DNA of 57,913 nucleotides from Paracoccaceae bacterium (GTDB lineage: Bacteria > Pseudomonadota > Alphaproteobacteria > Rhodobacterales > Rhodobacteraceae). Both the position numbers and the translations under genes were made by a program. Location: contig CANGHD010000005.1 in NCBI GenBank assembly GCA_947453525.1, positions 1 to 57,913 on the forward strand. Direction: 5' to 3'. The notes below the pieces were generated by a model. The model was not told where the DNA came from and ran no database searches. It saw only the letters and a program-made list of their open reading frames with translations. Below, in pieces: positions 34,911-43,720 of the stretch (its first letter is position 1; each line of letters begins with the position of its first letter).

Positions 34911-37052
34911 ATGGCCCGTGTGATCCGTGCTGAGCTTGCGGTTGAGGATGTCCTTGCCCGGTTTGTCGAAGAGCAGGCTTTGCCGGGGTCCGGTGTAGAG
35001 GCCGGGGCGTTCTGGGAAGGGTTCTCGGCACTTGTGCATGAGATGGGGCCGGCGAACCGGGCCTTGCTGGCAAAGCGAGAGGATTTGCAGGCGCAAATCG
35101 ACGCCTGGCACCGCAGCCACCGCACTGCGCCGCATGATCCGGAGGCCTACGCCGGGTTTCTGCGCGAGATTGGCTATCTGTTGCCCGAGGGGGAGCCGTT
35201 CCAGATCGAGACGACGGGGGTGGACCCCGAGATCGCCTCGGTTCCTGGGCCACAATTGGTCGTGCCGATCACCAATGCGCGCTATGCCCTGAATGCCGCA
35301 AATGCGCGGTGGGGCAGTTTGTATGACGCCTTCTATGGCACGGATGCGATGGGCAGCCTGCCTCCCTCGGGTGGGTATGAACGGGGGCGCGGCGCACGGG
35401 TTGTGGCGCGGGCGCGGGTATTCCTCGACGAGGCGTTTCCGATTGCCGGGGGCAGCCATGCCGATGTGCGGCGATATTATGTGAAGGACGGCGCCTTGCT
35501 GGTGGATGATATGCCGCTGGTTTCGCCGGAGAAGTTCGTCGGGTATCGCGGCAATCCGCGGGCGCCGGACTCGGTTCTGTTGCGTAACAATGGCTTGCAT
35601 GTGGAACTGGTGTTTGACCGGGCGCATCCGATTGGCGCAAGGGATCAGGCCTTGCTGGCGGATATCGTGCTGGAATCGGCAGTCTCGGCCATCATGGACT
35701 GCGAGGATTCGGTGGCTTGCGTGGATGCCGAGGACAAGGTGCAGGCCTATGCCAATTGGCTGGGGCTGATGCAGGGCACCTTGGCGGCGGAGTTCGACAA
35801 GGGCGGACGCAAGGTCACCCGGCGGTTGAACGAGGACCGGGAGTTTGTGGCTCCGGATGGCGGGACGGTTACGCTGAAAGGGCGGGCCTTGCTGTGGATC
35901 CGGAATGTCGGCCATCTGATGAGCAATCCGGCCATTCTGGACCGTGACGGCTTGGAGGTGCAGGAGGGCCTGATGGATGCGGCGATCACCGTGTTGATTG
36001 GCAAGCATGATGTACTGCGGGCGGAGGGGCTCAGGAACTCGCATCACGGGTCGATCTATGTCGTGAAGCCGAAGATGCATGGGCCGGAGGAAGTGGCCTT
36101 TGCCGATGCGGTCTTTGCCCGGGTTGAGGATTTTCTGGGCCTGCCGCGCCATACCGTGAAGATCGGCGTGATGGACGAGGAGCGGCGGACCTCGGTCAAC
36201 TTGAAGGAATGTATCCGGGCGGCCTCGCACCGATTGGCCTTCATCAACACCGGGTTTCTGGACCGGACCGGGGATGAGATCCATACGTCGATGGAGGCGG
36301 GGCCGTTCAGCCGGAAGGACTTCATCAAGCGCAAATCGTGGATCGGGGCCTATGAGGCGCAAAACGTGGATATCGGCCTTGAATGCGGGCTTTCGGGGCG
36401 GGCGCAGATCGGCAAGGGCATGTGGGCCGCGCCCGACCTGATGGCGGCGATGCTGGAGCAGAAGATCGAACACCCCAAGGCCGGGGCCAATTGCGCCTGG
36501 GTGCCCTCGCCCACCGCAGCCATCCTGCATGCGCTGCATTATCACAGGGTCGATGTCTTTGCCGTGCAGCGCAAGTTGGCGGCGGGCGGGCGGCGGGCCT
36601 ATGTCGAGACGCTGCTGGAAATTCCGCTGGCTAGCTATCGCAAGTGGAGCGAGGCGCAGCGGCAGCGTGAGGTGGAGAACAATGCGCAGGGCATCCTCGG
36701 CTATGTCGTGCGCTGGATCGATCAGGGAGTGGGCTGTTCCAAGGTGCCCGACCTCAATGATGTGGGGCTGATGGAGGATCGGGCGACCTGCCGCATATCC
36801 TCCCAGCATATCGCCAACTGGCTGCATCATGGCATCATCTCAGACGTGCAGGTCGAGACGGCCTTGCAGAAGATGGCCGCACTGGTCGACCGGCAGAATG
36901 CAGGCGATGCGGCCTACACGCCCATGGCACCCGGCTTTGACGGCATCGCCTACCGGGCGGCGCATGATCTGGTCTTCAAGGGGCGGGCGCAGCCCTCGGG
37001 TTATACCGAGCCTTTGTTGCATGCCTATCGGCTTTTGAAGAAGCAGGGCTGA
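34911..37052 (+). CDS. glcB: Malate synthase G
   Basis: This gene encodes 713 residues from ATG 34911, with GGAGAAG upstream. The monomeric G-type enzyme condenses glyoxylate with acetyl-CoA to malate. The length matches the family. Key segments are [107 protein letters not shown] and the catalytic-region [19 protein letters not shown]. No isocitrate lyase is in the window, so whether the glyoxylate comes from the shunt or from glycolate cannot be judged. Confidence 0.97.
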   Translation: MARVIRAELAVEDVLARFVEEQALPGSGVEAGAFWEGFSALVHEMGPANRALLAKREDLQAQIDAWHRSHRTAPHDPEAYAGFLREIGYLLPEGEPFQIETTGVDPEIASVPGPQLVVPITNARYALNAANARWGSLYDAFYGTDAMGSLPPSGGYERGRGARVVARARVFLDEAFPIAGGSHADVRRYYVKDGALLVDDMPLVSPEKFVGYRGNPRAPDSVLLRNNGLHVELVFDRAHPIGARDQALLADIVLESAVSAIMDCEDSVACVDAEDKVQAYANWLGLMQGTLAAEFDKGGRKVTRRLNEDREFVAPDGGTVTLKGRALLWIRNVGHLMSNPAILDRDGLEVQEGLMDAAITVLIGKHDVLRAEGLRNSHHGSIYVVKPKMHGPEEVAFADAVFARVEDFLGLPRHTVKIGVMDEERRTSVNLKECIRAASHRLAFINTGFLDRTGDEIHTSMEAGPFSRKDFIKRKSWIGAYEAQNVDIGLECGLSGRAQIGKGMWAAPDLMAAMLEQKIEHPKAGANCAWVPSPTAAILHALHYHRVDVFAVQRKLAAGGRRAYVETLLEIPLASYRKWSEAQRQREVENNAQGILGYVVRWIDQGVGCSKVPDLNDVGLMEDRATCRISSQHIANWLHHGIISDVQVETALQKMAALVDRQNAGDAAYTPMAPGFDGIAYRAAHDLVFKGRAQPSGYTEPLLHAYRLLKKQG

Positions 37053-37065
37053 GGGCGGGGGCGCT

Positions 37066-37317
37066 TCAGCCGAGGTCGAGGGCCAAAGCGTGCAGTTTCT
37101 GGTAGATGTCACCCAAGACAGACTGCACGGCGCGGTGGCGGGCGAGGCGGCCCATAGGGGCCAGTTCCGCTGCCCGCAGGCGCACGGCGAAGTGGCTTTC
37201 GCCTGAGCCATCATCGCCCGAATGCCCGGCATGGCGGTGGCTTTCGTTGCGCACTTCAAGCTCAGTCACCGAGAAGGCCGCCCTGATCCGCGCCTCGATT
37301 TCATCCTTTATCGCCAA
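37066..37317 (-). CDS. bolA: BolA family protein
   Basis: This gene encodes 83 residues. The BolA fold signature is clear: EIEARIRAAFSVTELEVRNE, a His-rich loop (SHRHAGHSG), SHFAVRLRAAEL and GRLARHRAVQSVLGD. BolA proteins bind [2Fe-2S] clusters with monothiol glutaredoxins and act in iron-sulfur handling or regulation. It is divergent from the J-domain gene, with starts 71 bp apart. The bolA / J-domain / cobS order is common in Rhodobacterales, although here a two-gene block separates the last pair. Confidence 0.94.
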   Translation of the reverse strand: MAIKDEIEARIRAAFSVTELEVRNESHRHAGHSGDDGSGESHFAVRLRAAELAPMGRLARHRAVQSVLGDIYQKLHALALDLG

Positions 37318-37388
37318 TTTCGTCTTACCCCCTTCAATCCGCTGCCAGATGCCCTATCCTTGACGCCCCGAGTCGGAAAGGCCTTACG

Positions 37389-38021
37389 ATGTCCAGTCGC
37401 CCCCCGTTTGAGTTTGATATCCGTGTTTCGTCCGACAAGGCGAAGCGCAAAACGGGCCGTCGCGGCATGTCTGGCGCGTCGGAATCGGCCAACCGGGCCT
37501 GCGATTTCCCCGGCTGCAAGGAAAAGGGCGCCTACCGCGCGCCGAAGTCGCCCGACCATCTGAACGAGTTTTTCTGGTTCTGCCGCGACCATGTGCGCGA
37601 GTATAACCTGAAGTGGAACTTCTTCGGGGCGGCAACGGATGAGGAATTCCAGAAGCTGCTGGAGAAGGACCGTCTGTGGGAGCGCGAGACAACGCCCTTC
37701 AGCCGCAAGGACGATGGCCGGTCATGGGCTCGGCTTGGTGTCGAGGACCCGATGGATATCCTGGGCGACAAGGCTACGCAGAACGCGGCCAGGCCGACCA
37801 GCAACGCCACCCGCAAGCTGCCGCCCACCGAACGCAAGGCGCTGGAGATCATGGACGCCCGCGACACCTGGACCAAGACCGAGATCAGGAAGCAGTACAA
37901 AAGCCTGGTGAAGGACCTGCACCCCGATATGAACGGCGGCGACCGGTCGGACGAGGAACGGTTGCAGCAGGTGGTCTGGGCCTGGGATCAGATCAAGGAC
38001 AGCCGGTATTTCAAGGAATAG
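37389..38021 (+). CDS. J-domain protein with N-terminal zinc-like motif
   Basis: This gene encodes 210 residues from ATG 37389. The J domain is at the C-terminus (about 155-210) with the HPD tripeptide at 178-180 in VKDLHPDMNGGD, so it can stimulate a DnaK-type chaperone. The N-terminal half has cysteines at 38, 43 and 65 and a histidine at 68 (CDFPGC ... FCRDHVREYN), a plausible zinc site. This C-terminal J arrangement is the reverse of DnaJ itself. Adjacent bolA and the cob genes suggest a metal or cofactor assembly context, which is inference only. Confidence 0.9.
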   Translation: MSSRPPFEFDIRVSSDKAKRKTGRRGMSGASESANRACDFPGCKEKGAYRAPKSPDHLNEFFWFCRDHVREYNLKWNFFGAATDEEFQKLLEKDRLWERETTPFSRKDDGRSWARLGVEDPMDILGDKATQNAARPTSNATRKLPPTERKALEIMDARDTWTKTEIRKQYKSLVKDLHPDMNGGDRSDEERLQQVVWAWDQIKDSRYFKE

Positions 38022-38032
38022 GTACGCGCTTG

Positions 38033-38080
38033 GCAGGCCCCGGAGGGTTTCATCCCCCCGGACCTTCGCCGAAGGATTTG
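38033..38080 (-). repeat. Dispersed CAAATATCC hairpin repeat, copy 5 (diverged)
   Basis: Read on the minus strand, CAAATCCTTCGG is followed by GGTCCGGGGGGATGAAACCC, which keeps the ATGAAACCC loop and the GTCCGGGG arm of the family. It lies between convergent genes. Confidence 0.6.
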
Positions 38081-38115
38081 AAAACGCGCAAACGGCGCGC
38101 TGCTCTGACGCGTGA

Positions 38116-39777
38116 TCAGGCCTTGCGCCGCACGAAATCGTACTTCAGCAGCCACATCAGCACCCGCTCGACAAAGATATCTCGCATCTGCGTCGCCTTT
38201 GAGATGGCCTCGACTGTCGCCTGTCCGGACTGCACGGCGGCCTGGATCGCAGCGATCTGGGCGGGTTCGGCGAAGATGCGGTTGAGACCTTGATAGTTGC
38301 GCAAGGCCAGAACCTCGGCCAGATCGGGCAGGCCGCTGCGGTCTGGGGCGTGGAACGCTTGAGTGGTCAGGTTGGCCGTTTCGGTCGGATAGCCGGCAAA
38401 CAGCAACGAGGGCGAGGGGCTGATGGGCAGGGAATAGCCCCGGATGCGGAAGGCCTTGGCGGCGGCGGCGCGCTTTCGGGCGATCTGTTCGGACCAAAGC
38501 GCCTGCATCTGCGGGATCACGGCCTTCCAGTCATAAAGGCTTTGCACGCGCCGCAGCGCCGCTTGGCCCATCTGCGCCCGCAGATCGGGGTTGCTGGCCA
38601 AGGCCACGATCTTGGCCTTCATGTCGGCCATATCCAGTTCGGTCATGGCGGAAACGGCAGCGCAATATTGCGGATAGTCATCAATGCCGCCCTGCAACCG
38701 CAGGCTTTCATTGGCCAGATGCACCGGACCCAGCATCCGTGAGGTCACCCGCAAGCCGACATCCGGCGTGATCGTGTCCTTCAACCCGTCCCAGTCCGAG
38801 CCGAGCACCGGAAGGCCCGCCGCCATCCCCTCCAACGGTGCCAAGCCGAAGGTTTCCTGAATGTTGTCGATCATGAACAGAAAGACGTCCGCGCCCGACA
38901 GGGTCTGGCGGCGTTCGTCGGCTTTGGCACCATCCAGCAGAAGGAAGCCCACATCCGGCATCAGCCGGGCGGCGCCGTCCTCAAACACCTTGCGGGCATA
39001 GGGCTGGCGGAAGATGCCGCACATGACGACATGCATCTTGATGCCGGGAGGCAATTCACGTGACGCCGCCTGCATCGACAGGAAGATCGGGATCGGGTCG
39101 AATTTCTCGTGTGGCGAGAGGCGGGCGATGGTGGAAAAGACCACATCGGTCTCGGCAGCCCCCAATCGGCCGCGCAAGGCGGCGCGGGACGCATCGTCCC
39201 GGATGAAATCCGCGGTGTGAATGCCCAAAGGGATGACCGGAAACATCGGGCGCGCGGGGGGCGCGCTGCCGAAACGGTGGCGGATGTGGTTGTCGACCAG
39301 GTCCATCTGGGTCAGCACCGCGCTCTGCACGGCGTTGGACGTGCAGATCACCGCGTCCCATTCCATCACCGGGGCCATGCGCAGATCAAAGAAGCCCTGC
39401 ATGATGCCGGTGGTCGAAGTGGTGTGGGTCAGCCCGCAGATCGCCCAGGCCCCCGAGCCATGGTCAGCCCGGCGCCACGCCTCGCCCGCGATGTTGGCAG
39501 CGGGGTAATACAGCGCCTCGGTCGGGGCGATGGCCTGCGGGCGCACCAAGCCCACGGCGCGCATCTTCTTGTCGGGACGATGGGCCTTGATCAGGGAAGC
39601 GACTTCTTCCGCCTCGGGGTTCGATTTGGTCAGGATGACGAATTCCTCCACCATCCCGTGCTTGATATAGCCTTTCAGGAAGGACTCGCCCGCCACGCGG
39701 CGGCCATTGATCCCCTTGGCATCGGGCCGATAACCGTCAGAGGCGTAGAAGATGGCGGCGTTTGCAACTGCGGTCAT
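38116..39777 (-). CDS. Glycosyltransferase, GT4-like
   Basis: This gene encodes 553 residues. ATG 39775-39777 overlaps the stop of the methyltransferase gene (ATGA), so the frame extending to 39867 is not used. The GT-B signature is visible: STIARLSPHEKFD at the domain junction and an EX7E motif in QETFGLAPLEGMAAGLPVLG. The protein also has a C-terminal extension of about 150 residues, with no family I recognise, ending in LLKYDFVRRKA. It probably transfers a sugar to a surface polysaccharide, lipid or protein. The donor and acceptor are unknown. The gene forms a pair with the upstream methyltransferase gene. Confidence 0.87.
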   Translation of the reverse strand: MTAVANAAIFYASDGYRPDAKGINGRRVAGESFLKGYIKHGMVEEFVILTKSNPEAEEVASLIKAHRPDKKMRAVGLVRPQAIAPTEALYYPAANIAGEAWRRADHGSGAWAICGLTHTTSTTGIMQGFFDLRMAPVMEWDAVICTSNAVQSAVLTQMDLVDNHIRHRFGSAPPARPMFPVIPLGIHTADFIRDDASRAALRGRLGAAETDVVFSTIARLSPHEKFDPIPIFLSMQAASRELPPGIKMHVVMCGIFRQPYARKVFEDGAARLMPDVGFLLLDGAKADERRQTLSGADVFLFMIDNIQETFGLAPLEGMAAGLPVLGSDWDGLKDTITPDVGLRVTSRMLGPVHLANESLRLQGGIDDYPQYCAAVSAMTELDMADMKAKIVALASNPDLRAQMGQAALRRVQSLYDWKAVIPQMQALWSEQIARKRAAAAKAFRIRGYSLPISPSPSLLFAGYPTETANLTTQAFHAPDRSGLPDLAEVLALRNYQGLNRIFAEPAQIAAIQAAVQSGQATVEAISKATQMRDIFVERVLMWLLKYDFVRRKA

Positions 39778-40571
39778 TTCGGGGTCATCCAAAGCCAGGG
39801 TGTCGGGCCGGTCCGCCACTCCCAAAGGGCAAGCAGGCGGTCCAGGTCGGAAAGCTCTTCCATCCACGGTGGCAAGCCCGAGGCATCCAGCGCACGGTCA
39901 ATTCGGCGGACCTGATGGCTGGGCGCAAATCGGGCGGTCAGGGTGGCGGTGATGCCAGGGGTGATGCAGTCATGGCACTCGACCAGAATACGGGCATGGG
40001 TCAGGCCGGGGGCAGCGACAGGGTCCAGCAATTCCGTCTCGCCCCCTTCGATATCGCAGATCACAACCGTGTCGGTGCCAAGGGCGATGTCGAAATCGGC
40101 ATGGGTGACAAGGCCGCCGATCTCGACCCGGTCGGCCACGCCGTTCAGGGCGGCCAGCGCCGTGCACAGGGCCTTGGCCTTCTCGCTGGCATCACGCGCC
40201 AGAATGCGGGTCTTCGGCAGACGGCGCGCCAGACCCACGGCATAGTAACCTTCGGCACAACCGACATCCATGATCAGCGCGGGTTCGCTTGCCACGATGG
40301 CGTCGATCACCGGGGCCAGCGAGGCCTCATAACAGCCCATCAGCCGTGCGGTTTGCGAGCCCTCCGAGGCCCCCACGCCATAGTCCATCCCGGCAAAGGG
40401 CCCCGACAGGATCCGCGTGCCCGAACGTTGGGACAGCGTGTTGGAGACAAGGGCCGACCGCCACTTGGCCAGAAGGCGCAGGGCTGCGCCAAGGGTCTGC
40501 ACGTCAGGCGGTTGCAGGGCCAGCAGGCGCAGTCTTTCGGTGATCTCAACGGTCAGGGGCGATGCGGTCAA
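39774..40571 (-). CDS. SAM-dependent methyltransferase
   Basis: This gene encodes 265 residues. The class I SAM-binding motif is seen in ALIMDVGCAEGYYAVGLARR (about 97-116). An acidic residue follows the next strand (ILARDASEKAKAL), and VVICDIEGGETELL matches motif II. Overall it resembles FkbM-type or glycan methyltransferases, although the acceptor cannot be named. The first 90 residues are a helical extension. Translational coupling to the glycosyltransferase suggests that both modify the same glycan. The pair separates the J-domain gene from cobS, which are often adjacent in relatives. Confidence 0.83.
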   Translation of the reverse strand: MTASPLTVEITERLRLLALQPPDVQTLGAALRLLAKWRSALVSNTLSQRSGTRILSGPFAGMDYGVGASEGSQTARLMGCYEASLAPVIDAIVASEPALIMDVGCAEGYYAVGLARRLPKTRILARDASEKAKALCTALAALNGVADRVEIGGLVTHADFDIALGTDTVVICDIEGGETELLDPVAAPGLTHARILVECHDCITPGITATLTARFAPSHQVRRIDRALDASGLPPWMEELSDLDRLLALWEWRTGPTPWLWMTPK

Positions 40572-40710
40572 GGGGCCTGCTTCAAGTTGTTTGCCCTATC
40601 GTTAGCTGCAGCGGGACCACCTGTAAACCGGGGCTGACAGCCAGCCTCGCCTCTTGCAGGTCCGCGCCTTATGGTTCACAGATGACAGGCAACCAAATGG
40701 GCCGAAAACG

Positions 40711-41685
40711 ATGCTGGATACCCCTGTGAAACCGACCGAAGAAATCTCTGTCCGCGAGGTTTTCGGGATCGACACCGACATGAAGGTCAAGGGCTTTGCC
40801 GACCGCACCGACCGGACGCCCGAGATCGACCCGACCTACAAGTTCGACCCGGACACCACCTTGGCGATTCTGGCGGGCTTTGCCTATAACCGCCGCGTGA
40901 TGATCCAGGGCTATCACGGCACGGGCAAGTCGACCCATATCGAGCAGGTCGCGGCCCGCCTGAACTGGCCCTGCGTCCGCGTGAACCTCGACAGCCATAT
41001 CAGCCGGATCGATTTGATCGGCAAGGACGCCATCAAGCTGCGCGACGGCAAGCAGGTCACCGAGTTCCACGAGGGCATCCTGCCTTGGGCCTTGCGCAAC
41101 AACGTGGCCATCGTGTTTGACGAATACGACGCGGGCCGGGCCGACGTGATGTTCGTCATCCAGCGCGTGCTGGAGCATGACGGCAAACTGACCCTTCTGG
41201 ATCAGAACGAGATCATCACCCCCAGCCCGTATTTCCGCCTTTTCGCCACCGCCAACACGGTCGGCCTTGGCGACACGACGGGCCTGTACCACGGCACCCA
41301 GCAGATCAACCAAGCCCAGATGGACCGCTGGTCCTTGGTGGCCACGCTGAACTACCTGTCCCATGATGCCGAGGCTGCGATCATTCTGGCGAAGTCGCCG
41401 CACTACAACACCGACAAGGGCCGCAAGACCATTTCGCAGATGGTGACCGTGGCCGACCTGACCCGGACCGCCTTCATGAACGGCGATCTGTCGACGGTCA
41501 TGTCGCCCCGCACCGTGCTGAACTGGTCGCAAAACGCCGAGATTTTCCGCAACGTCGGCTACGCCTTCCGTCTGTCCTTCCTGAACAAGTGCGACGAGCT
41601 GGAACGCCAGACCGTGGCCGAGTTCTACCAGCGCTGCTTCGGTGAGGAACTGCCGGAAAGTGCTGTGAGTATGGCGATGAAGTGA
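40711..41685 (+). CDS. cobS: Cobaltochelatase subunit CobS
   Basis: This gene encodes 324 residues from ATG 40711 ([13 protein letters not shown]); a longer frame upstream is not supported. CobS is a MoxR-class AAA+ ATPase with Walker [16 protein letters not shown], Walker [19 protein letters not shown] and sensor region [14 protein letters not shown]. With CobT it forms a ring that powers cobalt insertion into hydrogenobyrinic acid diamide by CobN in the aerobic B12 pathway. Its stop overlaps a short exported-protein frame (GTGA). cobT lies about 2.8 kb downstream, so the two subunit genes are separated by an unrelated cluster. Confidence 0.96.
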   Translation: MLDTPVKPTEEISVREVFGIDTDMKVKGFADRTDRTPEIDPTYKFDPDTTLAILAGFAYNRRVMIQGYHGTGKSTHIEQVAARLNWPCVRVNLDSHISRIDLIGKDAIKLRDGKQVTEFHEGILPWALRNNVAIVFDEYDAGRADVMFVIQRVLEHDGKLTLLDQNEIITPSPYFRLFATANTVGLGDTTGLYHGTQQINQAQMDRWSLVATLNYLSHDAEAAIILAKSPHYNTDKGRKTISQMVTVADLTRTAFMNGDLSTVMSPRTVLNWSQNAEIFRNVGYAFRLSFLNKCDELERQTVAEFYQRCFGEELPESAVSMAMK

Positions 41686-41831
41686 GGGCTGCGGCCCTCA
41701 TTGCCTTGCCGATCTGCCTGATCGCCGTCACGGCCCAAGCCGCTGACGGCGATTATGCTTTTGCAAGCTGCGCGGCGCTTTTCTGGCCTAGGCAGCATCG
41801 CAATCCGGTGCTGCAAAAGACGACCTTCTGA
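41682..41831 (+). CDS. Short exported peptide, possibly a gene remnant
   Basis: GTG 41682 overlaps the cobS stop as GTGA and opens a 49-residue frame. It starts with a credible signal peptide ([20 protein letters not shown]), continues with [16 protein letters not shown], and then becomes unstructured before TGA 41829-41831. The start coupling and signal peptide look real, but the mature part is only about 28 residues. I suspect the 5' end of a longer small-secreted-protein gene, truncated by frameshift or deletion. The next 250 bp show no clear continuation in another frame. Confidence 0.35.
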   Translation: MRAAALIALPICLIAVTAQAADGDYAFASCAALFWPRQHRNPVLQKTTF

Positions 41832-42079
41832 CGAGCGCATCCCTGCTGGAAAAGGCCACAAAGGGGCTTGCCAGCCCCCTCCCCTCCAACATGCCCCAGA
41901 CCGCCGGAACACCACCTCCGAATTCCGCAGCGTGGCTGCGTCGGGTTTTTCGGCACGGCGCCGTGACAGACGGACCAAACCGCTAAAACTCTCCCCAACC
42001 GCCCTTCCCTCGCCGTCGTCCTGCCCGTATCCTTTGCCTTCCACCTGCGAGGGGTCGCAGGTGGGAATTGGCGTGGGAC
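41832..42079. other. Intergenic region without a recognisable gene
   Basis: No frame in this stretch has convincing protein character. The composition is C-rich, and I see no promoter or terminator. It separates the truncated exported frame from the nuclease gene. Confidence 0.5.
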
Positions 42080-42511
42080 ATGCGAACTCGGGCGCTCTGG
42101 CTTCTGGCCAGTCTTGGGCTATTTGCGGCAGCCGGTATGAACGCTCCAGCCGCACGTCAAAGCGAAAGCTGTACGGTCAGCCGTGTGGTGGATGGCGATA
42201 CGCTGCGCCTGACCTGCAATGGGACGGTGCACAAAGTGCGGCTGCTGGGCTATGACACGCCGGAAATCTACCACCCCCTCTGCCCGGCCGAGAAACAGGC
42301 GGGCGAAGCGGCCACCGACCTGATGCGCCAGCTTGTGGGCTCAGGCCCGGTGACGGGCGTGCAATTCAAAGGCCACGACCGTTATGGCCGCGATCTGGCG
42401 CATGTGCAGATCGGCGGACAGGATGTCTCGGCCTATATGCTGGCCACCCCCCTCGCCCGGCCCTATCAAGGCCGCAAACACCCCGACTGGTGCGGCATTC
42501 TGGGCGCGTGA
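42080..42511 (+). CDS. Staphylococcal-nuclease-like thermonuclease
   Basis: This gene encodes 143 residues from ATG 42080; TTG 42068, four codons earlier, is an alternative start. A signal peptide or anchor (RALWLLASLGLFAAAGMNAP) is followed by one SNase fold: VSRVVDGDTLRLTC, then HKVRLLGYDTPEIYHPLC with the catalytic Arg, calcium Asp and Glu, and GHDRYGRDLAHVQI with the second Arg. All the canonical active-site positions are filled, so this is probably an exported, calcium-dependent nuclease. A REP palindrome begins one base after the stop codon. Confidence 0.9.
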   Translation: MRTRALWLLASLGLFAAAGMNAPAARQSESCTVSRVVDGDTLRLTCNGTVHKVRLLGYDTPEIYHPLCPAEKQAGEAATDLMRQLVGSGPVTGVQFKGHDRYGRDLAHVQIGGQDVSAYMLATPLARPYQGRKHPDWCGILGA

Positions 42512-42512
42512 C

Positions 42513-42534
42513 ATGGGCCGACGGCCCATCCTAC
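42513..42534 (-). repeat. REP element with GTAG head
   Basis: Read on the minus strand, GTAGG is followed by the palindrome ATGGGCCG-T-CGGCCCAT. It starts one base after the nuclease stop codon and lies about 175 bp upstream of the transposase relative. It differs from the copy at 48535-48556 only at the three loop-proximal bases. Confidence 0.8.
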
Positions 42535-42574
42535 CCATGGCCAAAGCGTGCTCTTTGCCCTTTTCACAGTGGCC

Positions 42575-42652
42575 CAACTATCCCTCGGGTGCGCCATGTG
42601 CCCTAAGGGCGAAGACATCGCGCAAGCGGCGGGTGTGAAACCCTTTGGGGCC
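42575..42652 (+). repeat. Dispersed CAAATATCC hairpin repeat, copy 7 (diverged)
   Basis: The head CAACTATCCCTCGGG and the hairpin core GGGTGTGAAACCC (42631-42643) match the family, but the middle has drifted. Immediately after it, GGTGCCCACGTCAACCCT (42661 region) resembles the flank of the REP element at 48557-48573. Confidence 0.6.
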
Positions 42653-42707
42653 AGAAGCAGGTGCCCACGTCAACCCTTCCTTAACCACTCCGCGCCAGAC
42701 TGCGGAC

Positions 42708-43253
42708 ATGACCCACTCCCGCCGCCTTCTCCTGCCCGGAGCCACCTATTTCTTCACGGTCCGCCTTGAACAGCGCGGCTCGACCCTGCTGACCGACCAC
42801 ATCGAAACCCTGCGCTATGCCTATGCCAGGGCGGTGCGCGACTATCCTGTGACCTGCCACGCCATGGTGGTGCTGCCGGACCACCTGCACGCGGTCTGGA
42901 CCGAACCCGACGGCGGGGTCTGGTACTCGGAACGCTGGCAGCGCCTCAAGGCCCGCTTCTCCTACGCCATCCCCGAGGCCGGAGAGCGTCGCCCCGCGCC
43001 AGAGCGCAAACGTGGCATCTGGCAACGCCGCTTTGACGAACATGCCATCCGCACCGAAGAGGAATTTCAACGCGCCCTGACCCACTGTGAACAGAACCCG
43101 GTCAAACACGGTCTGGTCAGCGATGCAGCACTTTGGCCCTATTCCAGCTTTGCCAAACGCAGGATGGGTCATCCGGCCCCTCCTGCGCCCTTGCCAGACG
43201 CAAGCGGCGGCGTCATCCCGCCTGACCGGCACGAAAGTTTCCAAACTGCTTAA
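42708..43253 (+). CDS. REP-associated tyrosine transposase (RAYT) relative
   Basis: This gene encodes 181 residues from ATG 42708. The Y1 transposase (IS200-like, RAYT) fold is clear. LPGATYFFTVRL lies at the N-terminus, the HUH pair is His59/His61 in VVLPDHLHAVW, RFDEHAIRTEEEF is the conserved helix, and NPVKHGLV with WPYSSF ends the domain. The catalytic tyrosine normally sits four residues before the Asn of NPVK; here that residue is His126 (ALTHCEQN). The protein may therefore bind REP DNA without cleaving it, or use another residue. GTAG-headed REP palindromes at 103, 42513 and 48535 are likely partners. RAYTs are single-copy domesticated genes, not mobile on their own. Confidence 0.9.
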   Translation: MTHSRRLLLPGATYFFTVRLEQRGSTLLTDHIETLRYAYARAVRDYPVTCHAMVVLPDHLHAVWTEPDGGVWYSERWQRLKARFSYAIPEAGERRPAPERKRGIWQRRFDEHAIRTEEEFQRALTHCEQNPVKHGLVSDAALWPYSSFAKRRMGHPAPPAPLPDASGGVIPPDRHESFQTA

Positions 43254-43288
43254 TTGATTGTCAATGAGTTCCGCGTCATGCTGCATTC

Positions 43289-43672
43289 ATGGGCAGCTTG
43301 CGAAACATCGTGTTCGGCCTGTGCTGGGCTTTTTCGGTGCCAGTCTTGTCGCTCCATGCCCAGTCGCTGCCCTCCACCGACATGATGCGCCTTTTTGCCA
43401 CCTGCACCGGGCGGCTTTCCGCGTTGATGGAGTATCAGTGGCTCGTTCAGGATCCCGGAGCCTCTGACACCGAGGCCCGGCGCGACGCGATGGCGGAACT
43501 TCTGGCGGCCGCGATGCCAGTGGACGGCGCCGCGCGGGCCATGGACCTGCGCCTGCACGCCAAAGCAGCCGAAGCGCAGCTTCTGCTGCGCGCGCTTGAC
43601 CGCAATGGCGCCTGGGCTCTGGCTTTGGCCCGGCGTCAGGTGGCTAGCTGCGCCGCTTTGTTGGTCAGTTAA
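43289..43672 (+). CDS. Exported hypothetical protein
   Basis: This gene encodes 127 residues from ATG 43289; no strong ribosome site is visible. The signal peptide RNIVFGLCWAFSVPVLSLHA is followed by an all-helical domain of about 100 residues (RLFATCTGRLSALMEYQWL, ARRDAMAELLAAAMP) with two cysteines, in FATCTG and VASCAAL near the C-terminus. I do not recognise a named family. It ends in a bidirectional terminator. Codon use fits the surrounding genome. Confidence 0.75.
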   Translation: MGSLRNIVFGLCWAFSVPVLSLHAQSLPSTDMMRLFATCTGRLSALMEYQWLVQDPGASDTEARRDAMAELLAAAMPVDGAARAMDLRLHAKAAEAQLLLRALDRNGAWALALARRQVASCAALLVS

Positions 43673-43674
43673 AA

Positions 43675-43701
43675 AAGGGCGCGGCGGGGCGCGCCCTTCT
43701 T
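43675..43701. terminator. Bidirectional hairpin terminator
   Basis: AAGGGCGCG (43675-43683) and CGCGCCCTT (43690-43698) form a perfect 9-bp stem. A six-A run precedes it and CTTCTT overlaps and follows its end. It separates two convergent genes. Confidence 0.75.
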
Positions 43702-43720
43702 GTCGTTCGCGTCAGACCGT

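Noticed and set aside
41755-42255. Plus-strand frame after cobS
   Set aside because: Arg/Ser/Pro-rich shadow; it overlaps the nuclease gene in another frame and shows no domain.
42708-43253. Active IS200/IS605-type insertion sequence
   Set aside because: There is no TnpB gene and no recognisable element ends or duplicated target. The protein belongs to the single-copy RAYT group and lacks the expected Tyr.
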